Of a stretch of 64,000 bases of DNA, positions 1 to 11,285 are shown piece after piece. The first letter of the stretch is position 1, and every line of letters begins with the position of its first letter. Made by a program: the position numbers and the translations under genes. The notes below the pieces were generated by a model. That model was not told the origin of the DNA. It was given only the letters and a program-made list of their open reading frames with translations, and did not search any database. Source of the stretch: Scenedesmus sp. ARA3 (Eukaryota > Chlorophyta > Chlorophyceae > Sphaeropleales > Scenedesmaceae); NCBI GenBank assembly GCA_004335835.1, contig RWJK01001577.1, positions 111,555-175,554 on the forward strand, written 5' to 3'.

Positions 1-523
1 GCAGCTGAGATGCTGTGAGAGGGGTGGCTGTTGTTGCGCGCTGCAAGCTTTGCGCGGCGCTGCGCTTTTGCTGCTGCTGCCAGCAGGCCCCTCCATCCCT
101 TGACCATAGCAGCACTGGCTTGGGTGATGGCCTCCTCACTTGCAAAGGCAACACCCAGTGCTGGCATGCTGCTGCTGCTGCTGCTGTCAGCTGGAGGCCG
201 GCTCATGTTTGCAGCTTCGTCCCTGATGGTGACAACACCAGCTGCAACTGCCGTCAGCAACTGCGCAACAGCATTGCCAGCAGCTGCAGCAGCGCCAGCA
301 GCTTCACCACCAGTGCTGCTGCCACGGCTGTTGCTTTGGCTGCCGCCCGACATCCCCTCAGCCATGCTGGTGCCTGCAGCTGATGCTGATGCTGTGTCAG
401 CTGCTGCGGTTGCCAGGCTGCTGCCTGCTGCAGCAGCTGCACTGGTGGCAGCAGCTGCTACCTTGGCTAGGAGGCGTGCAGCATCAGCCCAGCCAGATGC
501 TGCTGACTTGCTGGTGGCACTTG

Positions 524-561
<38 letters not shown>

Positions 562-2149
562 GTGGTGCCCGAGCTGCGGCTGTTTTGGTGGCTCCTGCCA
601 GTTGTGCTGCTTCTGCTGCTGGCGGCGCTGCTAGGGCCGGGGCTGCTGCTGCTGCTGTCGCTGTCGACAAACACTGCCTGCTGCGCCTGCACCTGGTGAT
701 GCTGACCCCCCTGCTGCAGCTGCAGCGCTGAGTTGTCAGTATGCTGCGCCACCTGCGGCTGCAGCTGCTGCTCCCACTCTGCCAGTAGCTTTGAGCTAGC
801 AGCTGGTGATTTTGGCAGAGACACCTGTTGCAGCGGCAGCTGCTTTTCCTCTTCCTGCTGCTGCTGCTCTTTGCCCTTGCTGCTGACGGGCACTGGTGGC
901 TGTTCAGCTGCTAGCTGCACATGCACATCCAGCACGTGCTGGGAGGGCTGCGGCTGCAGCCAGCTGTCAAAGACCTTGAGGTTCGGCTGCTGAGGTTTCA
1001 GGGTCTCTGCGGGTTTAGGGCTCAGCACCAAGCTGATGTTGGGCCCCTCCTGCCAGAGCTGTATGCTGCCGTCTTCCCCGATGACAGCGTACTTGTACTC
1101 AAGCTCGACATCGCTGCAGAAAGAGACCGAGAGTGAATGCAGAAACAACGCTGGTCAGCAGCGCAATGGACACACATGGCAGGTATGATTGTGCAGAACA
1201 GCCACAGCCTGTTGCAACAATTGGTGCTGGCTGTTGAAAATCGACACGACTGCTGCTGGCCTATCATTCACACACAACACTCATCAAGACAGGCACAACC
1301 TGGTGCTGTAATCAAGGCTTTGACAGTCTTCTTTCCAGTTGACGCACAGCATAAGTACAAGTGCGGGCCGGCCATGCAGGGCGAATTGTTTCTTTGAAAT
1401 AATCTGTGCATTCAATGCAAGCACATACCTATCGATTGGTGCTGGCAGTTGCACAGCAGCTTTCCAGTTGTCGCCCTGTTGCCATGTCAGCCGCACTGCC
1501 GCTGCAGTGTCCCAGCTGCCCAGCTCCTGGCAGCTGCCCAGCAGCACCACCTGCTGGCCATACTCTGCACAGTAGTTGATCACAAAGCTGACGTCCACCT
1601 GCACAAGGAACGGACACCGAGATCAGACAGGTGGCAAGGTGGACACGATGGGCAGCAGCAGCATGCTCTGGAGCATGCCTCCTGCTGCTCCTGCTGTGGA
1701 GCAGCACAAGCGCCCTCATCGTCGCGGGTCGTGTTTTCATGGCTCTTGAATGCATAGCAGATGAAGGAAAACGAAGGAAACAACAAGCAAGGAGTCCTGC
1801 TCGAGCAGCACCTTGCTGGTGACACTGACTTCTCCACTCTGCCGCAACTGCTGCTGTCTCAACTGCGCTTGTCCCGTGCGGTGGACCGTGGCTTCATAGA
1901 TACTGCAGTGGGTCTGCAACGCAAAAAGAATGCCGACGCGAGTTACGAGACACAGGGCAACAGTTTGAAAGTGTGCGAGAGTTTCCTTGCTTAAGTCGAA
2001 CAGGCAACGCCTGGCAGCGTATGACCCACCCTCACGGTGGATCTTCGCCCAAAATGCTTAAACGATGGCGCTGGAGAGCGGAGCGTCCTTGGCCAAGGAC
2101 TCCGGCAGGTAGACGCCCGCCCTACGTTCACTCTCAGCTGCTGCTCCAT
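1..2149 (-). CDS. CBM20 starch-binding-domain protein, 3' part outside window
   Basis: Exons (minus strand): 2149-2036, 1913-1812, 1598-1429, 1113 to the left edge; the phases close (0, 0, 2). The first exon is Arg/Ser-rich and looks like a plastid transit peptide. Exons 2-4 carry a CBM20 carbohydrate-binding module: FVINY, VVLLGS, ELGSWD, W-rich strand, then after the third intron VELEYKYAVIGEDG and W-EEGPN-like WQEGPN. CBM20 modules bind starch granules, so the protein probably acts at plastid starch. After the module come more than 300 residues of low complexity (Gln, Ser, Ala runs from CAG/AGC repeats) with no catalytic domain visible before the window ends. The last exon is open for over 1.1 kb without an ATG. 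It could be a starch-granule scaffold or the N-terminus of an enzyme whose catalytic part is off the window. The intron after exon 2 uses a weaker GTGCTG donor. Confidence 0.75.
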
Positions 2150-3536
2150 GCTACGTTTGTCGCGAAAGAAAGTAGTTCATTGCACAACTGTACGTCTTAC
2201 AGCAGCTGTGCCCCAGGGACCAGGGCACACGACAAGCAAGCAGCAGTAGTGAGCCAAGGGCAGGCGTTTTGCCTCCATACGAGTCTGCGATAGCATCAGT
2301 TACAAGCCAACATGCATACACTCTCTGCCCCTGCTATAAACACGTCGAAGCTAACGCAGGCCAGCCTTTGTAACAGTCTGTCACAACAAGGGTTGTGGGT
2401 GCATCTCAGCTGAGTGCTTCAAGCCTCACTCCCATGCACACACGTCCAGCAGGCACTGGCAGCTGCAGTAGTACAACGTACGTGCAGCACTAACACGGTA
2501 ACTTCTGTCTGATAAGGATACCTCACGAGTGTACATTGTGCACACAGGAGTGACACTAGCTCAGCTGACCAACACAACCTCAACAACCAGTCAACAGACG
2601 AAAGCGGTGAAGCACTGCCAGCCGCTTTTGAATACCAAAGCATAATTGCAGTTAACCACAGGTACTTAGGCATCACACCTTGCATCCTCAGGCTGAATGT
2701 GCGCAGCCGCATGCCTAAGCCCTGCAACTGCACAGGCAAGCACAGCTCTTGAAGGGACCTGATGCGGCAAGCACCTGGCATATGCGTGAGCAACAAGCAA
2801 CACAGATGCATACACCACCCATCCGAAAGAGCTTTGCTGACTGGCCATGACACACTCTGCATGACAGGAGCCCGCTACTGCAACACGCCACCAGTAGCAG
2901 CGAGTGGGTATGTCGACTGCAAGCACAGATATGAGCCTGACACAAATGAACTGCCCAGCACAAAGGGCCAACTGCACACTAGGCAGCACTGCCCTGCACA
3001 GTAAACCTGATTTTGTAAAATAACCCTCCGCTTGCACAGCAACCCTGCAAGCACATTTTAAAACACGGCTACGTAACGAGTCTGGCACACACATGACAGC
3101 TGCATCAGTGCCACAGCCAATGAGCTGGACACTAGCACACGAACCTGACAGTAGAGGAGAAAAAAGGGAGAAGCATGGCATCCGAAGCCGTGCAGTCTTC
3201 GTAACAGCATGCCTGGAGGTTCACAAGTCTGACAGACATGCTAGCATGCCAGCACAAACCTTGTGGCCACAACCTGCAGCTGCGACATCAGCAACCCTGG
3301 AACTCTAGCACCCTGCTTTCTGACCGAAGCACCGGTTACCATTGCACAAAACGCAAATAAGCATTGCTAGGCAACGAACAAACCCTGCCATGTCATCAGA
3401 CATGCCACAACCACAGGTGTGGGTGTGCACAATGAAACGTGGCATGGCACGCTGCCCACTGAAGGCGACCTGCACAGCCGTGCTGACATCTCAAATCTCA
3501 GTTTTACGCTGCCGCCTCATCGTTGCTGCTACAGCC
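2150..3536. other. intergenic stretch, no gene seen
   Basis: Between the start of the CBM20 gene and the stop of the RING gene. Short open frames here lack conserved motifs and plausible splice chains. It should hold the promoter of the CBM20 gene and the 3' UTR of the RING gene; a minus-strand TGTAA lies near 2300. Confidence 0.5.
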
Positions 3537-5216
3537 TCAGCTGGACCGCCTGCGCCTGCGCCGGCCTGATGCGCGGCTGCTGCTGTTGCTGCCGCGGCCA
3601 GCAGCCCTGGTCCTGTACGCAGCGCTGCGTGGCTCAAACCACCCCATGGTGAACTGCACATCCCGCATCGGCCACACCGCCTGCTGCATACCCGCAGCCA
3701 CAGCCTGCTGCTGCCCGCCTGTATGCACCAGCTGCTGCAGGTGCGATGCTGCAGCCGACATGGCCACCTGCAGCTGCAGCATGGGGTGTGCAGCATAGCC
3801 AGCAGGCGCGCTGCCAGCTGCCGGTGCGCCCGGCGGCACTACCTGCGCGCCGGCTGCCCCAAAAGGAGACCCGCCTGCTGCAGCAGCAGCTGCGGCAAAG
3901 CCAGAGAACATGGCCGCGCCCAGCGCGCCACCTGCCGCTGCGGCTGCTGCAGCAGCTGCAGCAGCTGCTGGGTTCACCGACTGCTGGGGCTGGCGGCGCT
4001 GGTGCCTGCGCGCGTGGAGGCGCCGGCGGCCCTGCGTCTCTGCTATCTGCCCGAGTGCTGCAGCTGGCACGGGAATGTCTGCAGCAAGAGGCGCACATGT
4101 GTACACATCACAGACACGTTATGGTGCTGCCACTGTGCACCGCTGCGTGCGTGACAGCAGCTCTCCTCTCCGTAACTATGCCCTTACGCATGTGTGCTAG
4201 CCAGTAACAGCACAACAGCATCTGGCAGGCCGAGCAGTACTCAGCTGATGCACAGGCCTCTGTCACAACAAACACAACACATGCACACGCACCTTCCAAG
4301 TGACAACATGAACGCATGACAGGCTCGATGCCCTGCTTGCATGCTTTGAGGTGCAATCACTCTTGCTGACTCACCTTCCTGCTGGAAGCGCTCCACCCTG
4401 CGCTTCTTCTGCAGTGCTGCCTGGCGCTCCAGCTCCGCCCTGCGGGCTGCGATGCGCTCAGGGAACAGCAGCTCCACCATGTCCCGCAGCCGCACACACA
4501 CGCCTGCAGGATTGGGGCAGGGCAGCCAGCAAAGAGCGGCATGTGAGTGTCAAGCCCTCCTTAAGCCGCATGCCCTTGATTATGGCTCAGCAGGCAAGAC
4601 ACATGGAGCTTTCGGAGCACACCATCACACAGTTTCCTGCAAGCTGTGGCGCACACAAGTGCTGCGGACCAGGCAGGGCAGCCCATACACTGCACATGCC
4701 GAAATGGCACCTAAAGCACAGCTGATCGTGGCACCACAGCATGCACGCATGGCACGAGTTGTGTTGTAGTGGCTGCAAGGAACCTGGCTCACCCAGTTTG
4801 TCAAACGACTCTGCAAATGAGCCGCGGCAGACAGGGCATTTGACCCGATTGTTGCCTTGCTGTCGCTGCTGGCTTCTCCATGTGTCCAAGCAGCCCTTGC
4901 AGAAGTCGTGTCCACAGCTGCCTGCATCCAGGAGCACCAGCACGGAAGCAGCAATTGCAGGTGTAAGGCAGCAAAGCCACACTTGCACAGGGCGCCAGCT
5001 CAGCACATATTGCAGGCAGCTGGCTACACTCATAGGACCCTTGGTCCCCGCCGTCTCTTTATGTCAGCCACACCATCTACGGTTATTTTACTCACCGACA
5101 ACTGGGTCTAGCAGCAGCTCATAGCAAATCCCGCAGCAAAGGCTTTCTCCCAGAGCTGCTGCTGTTTTGGAGCAGCCTGAGCTGGCCGCTGTTTCCCTGC
5201 TCGTTGTTGCAGCCAT
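3537..5216 (-). CDS. C3HC4 RING-finger protein, putative E3 ubiquitin ligase
   Basis: Exons: 5216-5096, 4921-4793, 4503-4375, 4078-3537; phases 1,1,1 close and give about 306 aa ending in TGA. The RING finger straddles the first intron: exon 1 ends with CCGICYELLLDPVV, exon 2 continues GSCGHDFCKGCLDTW and then VKCPVCR, giving the C-x2-C, C-x-H-x2-C-x2-C and C-x2-C zinc ligands of a C3HC4 RING. Residues after the RING (LRDMVELLFPE) resemble the helix following RINGs in plant RING proteins, then a basic coiled segment (RRAELERQAALQKKRR). The long last exon is Ala/Gln/Arg-rich with poly-Ala and ends in an Arg run, possibly a nuclear signal. Family knowledge implies ubiquitin transfer; the substrate is unknown. 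No exon-edge repeats are seen in this gene. Confidence 0.8.
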
Positions 5217-5249
5217 TTCGGCGCAGTGTATGCGATAGATCAGTGCGCC

Positions 5250-8091
5250 ATGCAAGCTCGCACCGCGTTGCGCTCAGAAAGACATTACAGCATCTGCAAG
5301 CTCAACCGGCCCGGCGACCTCAGCACATCTTTGATTGATTACAGATACACCCAGAAATGTCGACTTCCACCAAAAGCTCAAGTAACTGTGCAAGCTTGCA
5401 AACATGGCGCGCTACACAACCCTTGCAGACAAACAGTGAATGACATCCACCGGCTCCAGCATGTCACCTGTGACCTTCCTCGTCATAGGCTAAGCAGATT
5501 TTGGGCATCCAGCACAGCATTTGCTGAAACGAGACGATATGACGCTGTCAGGTCGCACAAGCGCCCTCGCTGCGAGTCAGAAGCCTGGTGAGCAGACGTT
5601 CCTGGTGAAAGTCCAGCGTTTGCAGATGTTCGCAGGTTCTTTGATGTTGTGTTTAGCTCAACTACTCAAGTTCGTGATCCACAGGAGGGGCAAGAATCAG
5701 CGCCACTGGGAGCAGCAGCACCACCAGGTGAAACGCTCATTGGCAGTAGCATGAAGCAGCAAGGCCAAACACTGGCGTATGGGATACGTCTCATTGCTGT
5801 GAAGTACAATCGCAGGGCAGCAGTCGTCCATGCAGGCCTGGAAATGAGTGCCAGCAGCATTTGGCCCGCGCGCACCTTCACCAGACCCTCCCACGGACCA
5901 AATGTTCAGTCTGCCTGCGTTCAAGCTGCTGTTGCTACGATCAAGCCGCACTTGTTGTTCCAGATTGTTTGACATATGTGTGTTCTGTTTGTTGCAGTGC
6001 TGATGGCCATACGAGGGGTGTGCTGATCCTGCCGGGCCTGGCCAACAATGCAGCAGACTATGCAGGGCTGTCAGAGCACCTGCACAACAGGGGCCTAGCG
6101 ACAAAAGTGGTGCAGGTCAGGCAGCAGTGACGCACTCAAGATCAGCAGCAGCTGTCACAGGCCGTGAACGCACAAAAGCAGCACATGTGAAGTTCTTGGA
6201 CACGGGTTCTTTGCTGTGGGCCTTTCAAGCAGTGCTGTGGCTACCTCACCCCCCTCTAACAGTGCAAGCACCTGCTGCAGGCATCAGCTACCGCTTTCCG
6301 AGGTACAGCAGCGCTGACGACGTGCTGCTGCTGTCTTTGCACAGATCGGCCGGCCAGACTGGTCCCGCAATGCAGCAGCGCTAGCAGACATGAACTGGTG
6401 GAAGGGCACGCTGAAGCCGCGGCCAGCAGTGGACTGGTACCTGCAGCGCGTGTCAGCAGCAATGGATGAGCTGAAGCAGGAGGTGGACGGCGCACCCATC
6501 ACCATGCTGTGCCACTCGGTGAGATGAGCAGCAGGGCAGCAGGCTGGCAAGATGTGCTAGCAGCTGAATGCCGCATGACGATCTTTGTATAAGTACAGTT
6601 GTCAGCGGCTTCAGCCCGCCTCTGTGCCTTCTAAGCAGATGCCTTGACATCGTGATCAATGATGGAGTTCAAACTGTCAACTCTCGCCAATTGGACAGCC
6701 TGGGGCAGAGGCAGGTCATAGTTGTGCTCAAGCTGCAACAGCAGATTGCTTGCATCAGCCAGTAGCCTGACATCAAGCAACGCTGCTTTGCTGCTGCTAT
6801 GCGGCAGGCTGGCGGCTGGCTGGGACGGGTGTTCATGCTGGAGTTTGGGGTCACTGGCATTGACAGGTGCGGCGCCACCAGCAGCTGCTGCGGAAACCAA
6901 CTTGGAGGAGTGTGCTCGGCGGAATAGCTTGCACTGCTGTCAAGTGCAGAGGATGAGGCTCTCGGGCTGTGCTCCTGATGCATATCTTGGCACCGCATGA
7001 TGACTGACGGCTTGTGGTTCTTTGTTGGCTTCTGCACAGCTGGCTTGCAAAACAGCAGTCAAAATTTGGCACACCAAACACCGCTGTAAAACTGAAGTGC
7101 AAAACACAGTGCATGGGTTGACGCTGCTGCATCGCCAGGTACATCACCTTGGGCTCGCCGCATGCGCCGCCGCCGCCTGGCGTTGAGGGCGTCGTAGACC
7201 AGACGCGCGGCATCCTAAACTGGTGCCAGGATGCAGCGCCAGGCGCATACCACCCTGAGGTGCGGCTGTTGCCGTGTATTGTCTTTGCGTGCCTGCTTGC
7301 CATCAACTGCTTGCGGGGCGAAAATAATTGTGCTCAGCGAGCTGTGTTTTGATGGCACGGTTCAATAGCCGCACATCGGGTCATGCATTGCATGTGTCTG
7401 CTGCTGCTGCTGCTGCTGCCGCGTGGCTGGCCAGGTCAAGTATGTGACCATCGCTGGGCGCAAGGTGAAGGGCGTGAAGCTGAGCCAGCAGGGCAGCTGG
7501 CTGGCCAAGTTTGCAGGGGCAGGCTACCAGCAGGTGTGTGACAAAGTGCATCACAGCACAGCTCTACAAGGAGCTGCTAGTGCACTGCGCATGTATGGTG
7601 TGCATGCCGCACTTTGCCAAGCTGCTCGCGGTGGTTGCTCCCACGCCTTGCCAGCAACAGCTTGCAGTGCTGCAGCTCATCATGCTTGGCAACCTGCTGC
7701 TCTCTTCACGGACTTTGTTTTGTCCCGCCCAATGGTGTAACATACGTAGGCAGTCAGTTGATCTGTTACAAGCACACCTGCTGCAACTCACAGCTGCTTG
7801 GCGCTTGTCCGTTGCATGCAGGTGTGCGGCGATGCCGAGGTGTGGGGCGACTTCATTGTGCCTGTGCCATCAGCACACTTGGAGGGCGCAGTGAGTGGCC
7901 GGGGCAGCTGCTGTTGTGATGCAGTTTGCAGCAGACTTCTGTGTTCATCAAGCAGACTGCGGCAAAACTACAGTATGGTAGGCTGCTCTGGCGATAGCAT
8001 GCAGCAGCACCATAAACACATGTGCCAGCAGTGATGTGTAGTTGATTCCGTGTCAACATGGCTGTCGCGACTGGAATGCGGTGCCTGCTGC

Positions 8092-8123
<32 letters not shown>

Positions 8124-8296
8124 AGATCAACGTTGACATCGACGACTGCTTCCACTCCCCGCTGGGCACCAAGCTCAAGTTCTTCGGGCCCTGGTATGGC
8201 AGTGATGAGATGGTGGACCAGTGGATGCACTACGTGACAGATGACTGGGACAGCCTGCAGCCAGGCTGGTACGAGGAGCATGCAGACGGCAGCACC

Positions 8297-8335
<39 letters not shown>

Positions 8336-8392
8336 TCTGCTGGCAGCAGTGAAGCAGCGCCTGTGGGTGCTGGAGTGCCAGAGCAAGCATGA
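5250..8392 (+). CDS. PGAP1/lipase-like alpha/beta hydrolase
   Basis: Supported exons: 5998-6115, 6345-6518, 6808-6866, 7139-7259, 7435-7533, 7822-7890, 8126-8392, with closed phases. Upstream exons 5250-5587 and 5636-5776 fit by phase but are tentative; the start ATG is uncertain. The core begins GVLILPGLANNAADY (oxyanion-loop strand), then the nucleophile elbow is completed across an intron as CHS|AGGW, a G-x-S-x-G variant typical of lipase/PGAP1-like hydrolases. YITLGSPHAPP follows, as in PGAP1-type lipases. A candidate Asp lies in VCGDAEVWGDF and a His in PSAHLEGA. The C-terminus FFGPWYGSDEMVDQWMHYV is followed by a poly-Ser tail. Likely an esterase or lipase, perhaps plastidic as in plant and cyanobacterial relatives (inference). 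The start is very close to the divergent RING gene, which argues that exon 1 may really begin further in. Confidence 0.75.
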
Positions 8393-10180
8393 GGGAAGGG
8401 AGAGTGTTGTACATGTATCGGACACGGGTGTGTGTTGTCTTCCTACCGTAATGTAGTAGGGCAGCATTTTTGGGTTGCATTGAGTTTGACAACATAATAC
8501 AGCTTTAGTTGGATGGCGGATTTGCTTGTTCAGACTGCTCAGTGTTTCGGGCAGTGGCTGGCGCAAGGTATGGTGCATGCTGCTGCGGCGCGTGCTGTAT
8601 TGCTCTGCATCTGATCACCAGTGTTTGGAATGCTGGCTCAGACGCTGGCACCACAGTGCTGCATATGTATGGCTGAACAGCGCAACAGCAAGTAGTGAAG
8701 GCCAAAGTTTGAGGCCAGCACAGCCTGTGACTGGGGGTTGTTCAGCCTGGGGTGCAAGGCGGTTGTGACTACCGCCTAGGATGCAACTTGCTGTTGCTGT
8801 TAACAGCAACGTTGCTGTTGCTGTTACTGCTGTTGTTCCTGCGGTATTGGCACGTGTGGACCCGCTAGGGGCGCCCCGGCGTGCGTGCGTATATAGCCGA
8901 CCTGATTATTGCGGCGATATATGCAAGTGGCCAAGTGCGTCCTGCATTGTGCTTGGCCTGCGATCTGGCTACGGTTAATGCTTCAGATGAGCAATTGGGA
9001 ATCTGGGGACAGCTGTCTTACAGCGTAGCTGCTTACTTTGACTGAAGTCCATGTGACACATGTAATCGGCGAAAGTCTTATAGATGTAGGAAACAGAGTA
9101 GTGAAGCTTAGCGGACGGCCACGGAGAACAGCTGGTTGGCATCAGCACTGCTCAGAACTTTTGAGCATGCCTGCACCACTGAACACTGCCAGCACTGCTG
9201 GCAACAGCAATGCAACTTTGATCAGTGCCAGCAATGCTGCCATGTAATGCTCAGCGTTGCTGAGCTGCTGAGCCAGTTTCATAACATTACATTCGCACAT
9301 CACAAGCTTGTTTGCGATGTTTCCGTGCACATGCACATGTGCACATATCTTCGCATCAGAAATCGCAAGGGCTTAAGCAAGCTTGCAAACAATCTAAATG
9401 CTGCGCAGCGGCTGTACCAGCACCGCATGTCCGCACATGCTAGTTGCTTCTAGCGCAAAGAAAGCACCGGCCTGCACTCAGTGATCACCGCCCGTGCAAG
9501 CTGGGATGCTACAGCCCGATGATACATTCGATTATTAACAAGTGCGCCAGCTGTGGCCGCACCCCCAAATCAACAAAATTATGATTGTTCACTTGTCTGC
9601 AACATTTGGTTGGTTTCGCGAAGTATATTGACTGCAGGCGGGGTAAAAAGCTGCTCCCGCCAAAACACAGTCGACGCTGCAAGGACGCGAATATGCCTGC
9701 AACACACCAGCGCAAGTAGCTTTGCGCACCAGCTTAAGCTGCAAGTGCGGCCCTGCTGTCAGCAGCAGCCTTGAAGTGTGCTCTGCTCTGCATTCGGCCA
9801 CCTGGCAGCTGCACGTACAGCTGAAATACGCTTCCAGCAACAACTTGTGCTTTATGTCAAAGCTGCAGCGCTGCCTGTGCTGGTCGAAAGCCATCTGAAG
9901 TATGACGTGGCAGCAGTCATTGGCACCGGTTAGGCTATGCCCGCTGGGCTTCCATGCAAGTTTCACTACCTAAGTGCCAGGCTGACTGGAGATGGACATC
10001 AGCCGCAGATGCAGCACAAAACACACCTCAAATAAACAGCTGGCATAAATTGGTCTGCAGTTGGCACACAATCAGTAAAGCATGCAGTAGCGCCACTGAT
10101 TAGCGCAGTGGCTGAGTACAGCATTGAAGCAGTACTTGCATGCACATGCGTCTAATATGGCTTTCCGTCAGGATATTCAG
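8393..10180. other. intergenic stretch, no gene seen
   Basis: Downstream of the hydrolase stop. Open frames are short, without motifs or splice-consistent partners. Holds the hydrolase 3' UTR (plus-strand TGTAA occurrences near 9060 and 9243) and simple GCTGTT/AACAGC runs around 8785-8830. Confidence 0.5.
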
Positions 10181-10184
10181 CTGG

Positions 10185-10975
10185 CACTCCTTGCATTAAT
10201 GATGTCTAGGGCATATCCCATCAGGTGCTGAAGCAGGCATTCAGTTATCGCCATCTGTGGAGGTATGCTGCTGGCCATTTCCCTGCATCACTAGGTGAAA
10301 AGGGAGAATCCCCAGCAGGTACTGAAGCAGATGGCAACTCAGCAACTGGGCGGGAACAGCAGAGCATATGCAGCGTGCACTGTGTTCGAAAGTGACAGGC
10401 GTTGCTTCATGTGACGGTACAGATTTGGGCATTCCTTGCATCACTTGGTTGCAAGGGGCAATACCCAAAGGTACTGCAGCAGGCAGCAACACAGCAGCTG
10501 GCAGAACAGAGCAACACTAATGAAGCATGAAGGTGACAGGTGCTGCTGCAAGTGGAGGTACAGCCTTGGCCATTCCTTGCATCACTTGGTCGCAAGGGGC
10601 AATGTCCAAAGGTACTGAAGCAGGCAGCAACACAGCAGCTAGCAGACTATAGCAATCAATTACTGCAGGCGACAGTAAAGAGACAGTGTCCTGCAAGCAG
10701 CCTGTGAGCATGTGCCTGGTGTTGCCATCAGTGGAGGTATGCTGCTGGCCATTCCTTACATCACTTGGTGTCAAGGGGCAATCCTCAGCAGGTACTGAAG
10801 CAGGCAGTGACGCGGCAACTATGCAGAACAGTAAAACAGCAGGTGTCCCTTGCGTGCAAAAATGTGTGCGGTGCTGCTGCATGTGGCGGTACACCACTGG
10901 GAATTGCTTGCATCACTCAATCGCTATGGGCCCTCGGGTTCAGAAGCAGGCAGCAACTCCGCAGCTAAGGAGGAC
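10185..10975. repeat. degenerate tandem repeat, about six units of 140-180 bp
   Basis: A core reading CCTTGCATCACTTGG, then CAAGGGGCAAT, then AGGTACTGAAGCAGGCAG and CAACACAGCAGCT recurs near 10185 (degenerate), 10276, 10432, 10571, 10752 and 10903. Spacing varies from about 90 to 181 bp and identity falls towards the edges. It sits upstream of the P450 start and has no coding signature. Confidence 0.7.
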
Positions 10976-11285
10976 AGTGTGGTGTTCTGCTGTGTGGTTC
11001 TGCTTTGGATGCCTTGTCACTAGCACTGCTACCGTGTCACTAGCACTGCAGCTGCTACATGTCACAGTCATTACCATGTCATCACCAGGTGTGACTCGTG
11101 ATGGGCCTGGCATGAGCAAGAGCCATGCTGTTGTGTCATTTTGCGGCGTGCTAGATGAGCTGCTGTTTTCCTGCAGTGCCATCGCCGATCGAGCTGTCAG
11201 CGGTTACTGCTGCTCCTGCTGGTCAGACTGCGTTGGACTTATATTCCTGGACAGGCGCTCAACAGCGTGTACCGATCAAAGCACG

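Noticed and set aside
2419..3181. Minus-strand frames of 147 and 171 codons between the CBM20 and RING genes
   Set aside because: Cys/Leu-rich text without conserved motifs or splice partners; probably chance frames in UTR/intergenic DNA.
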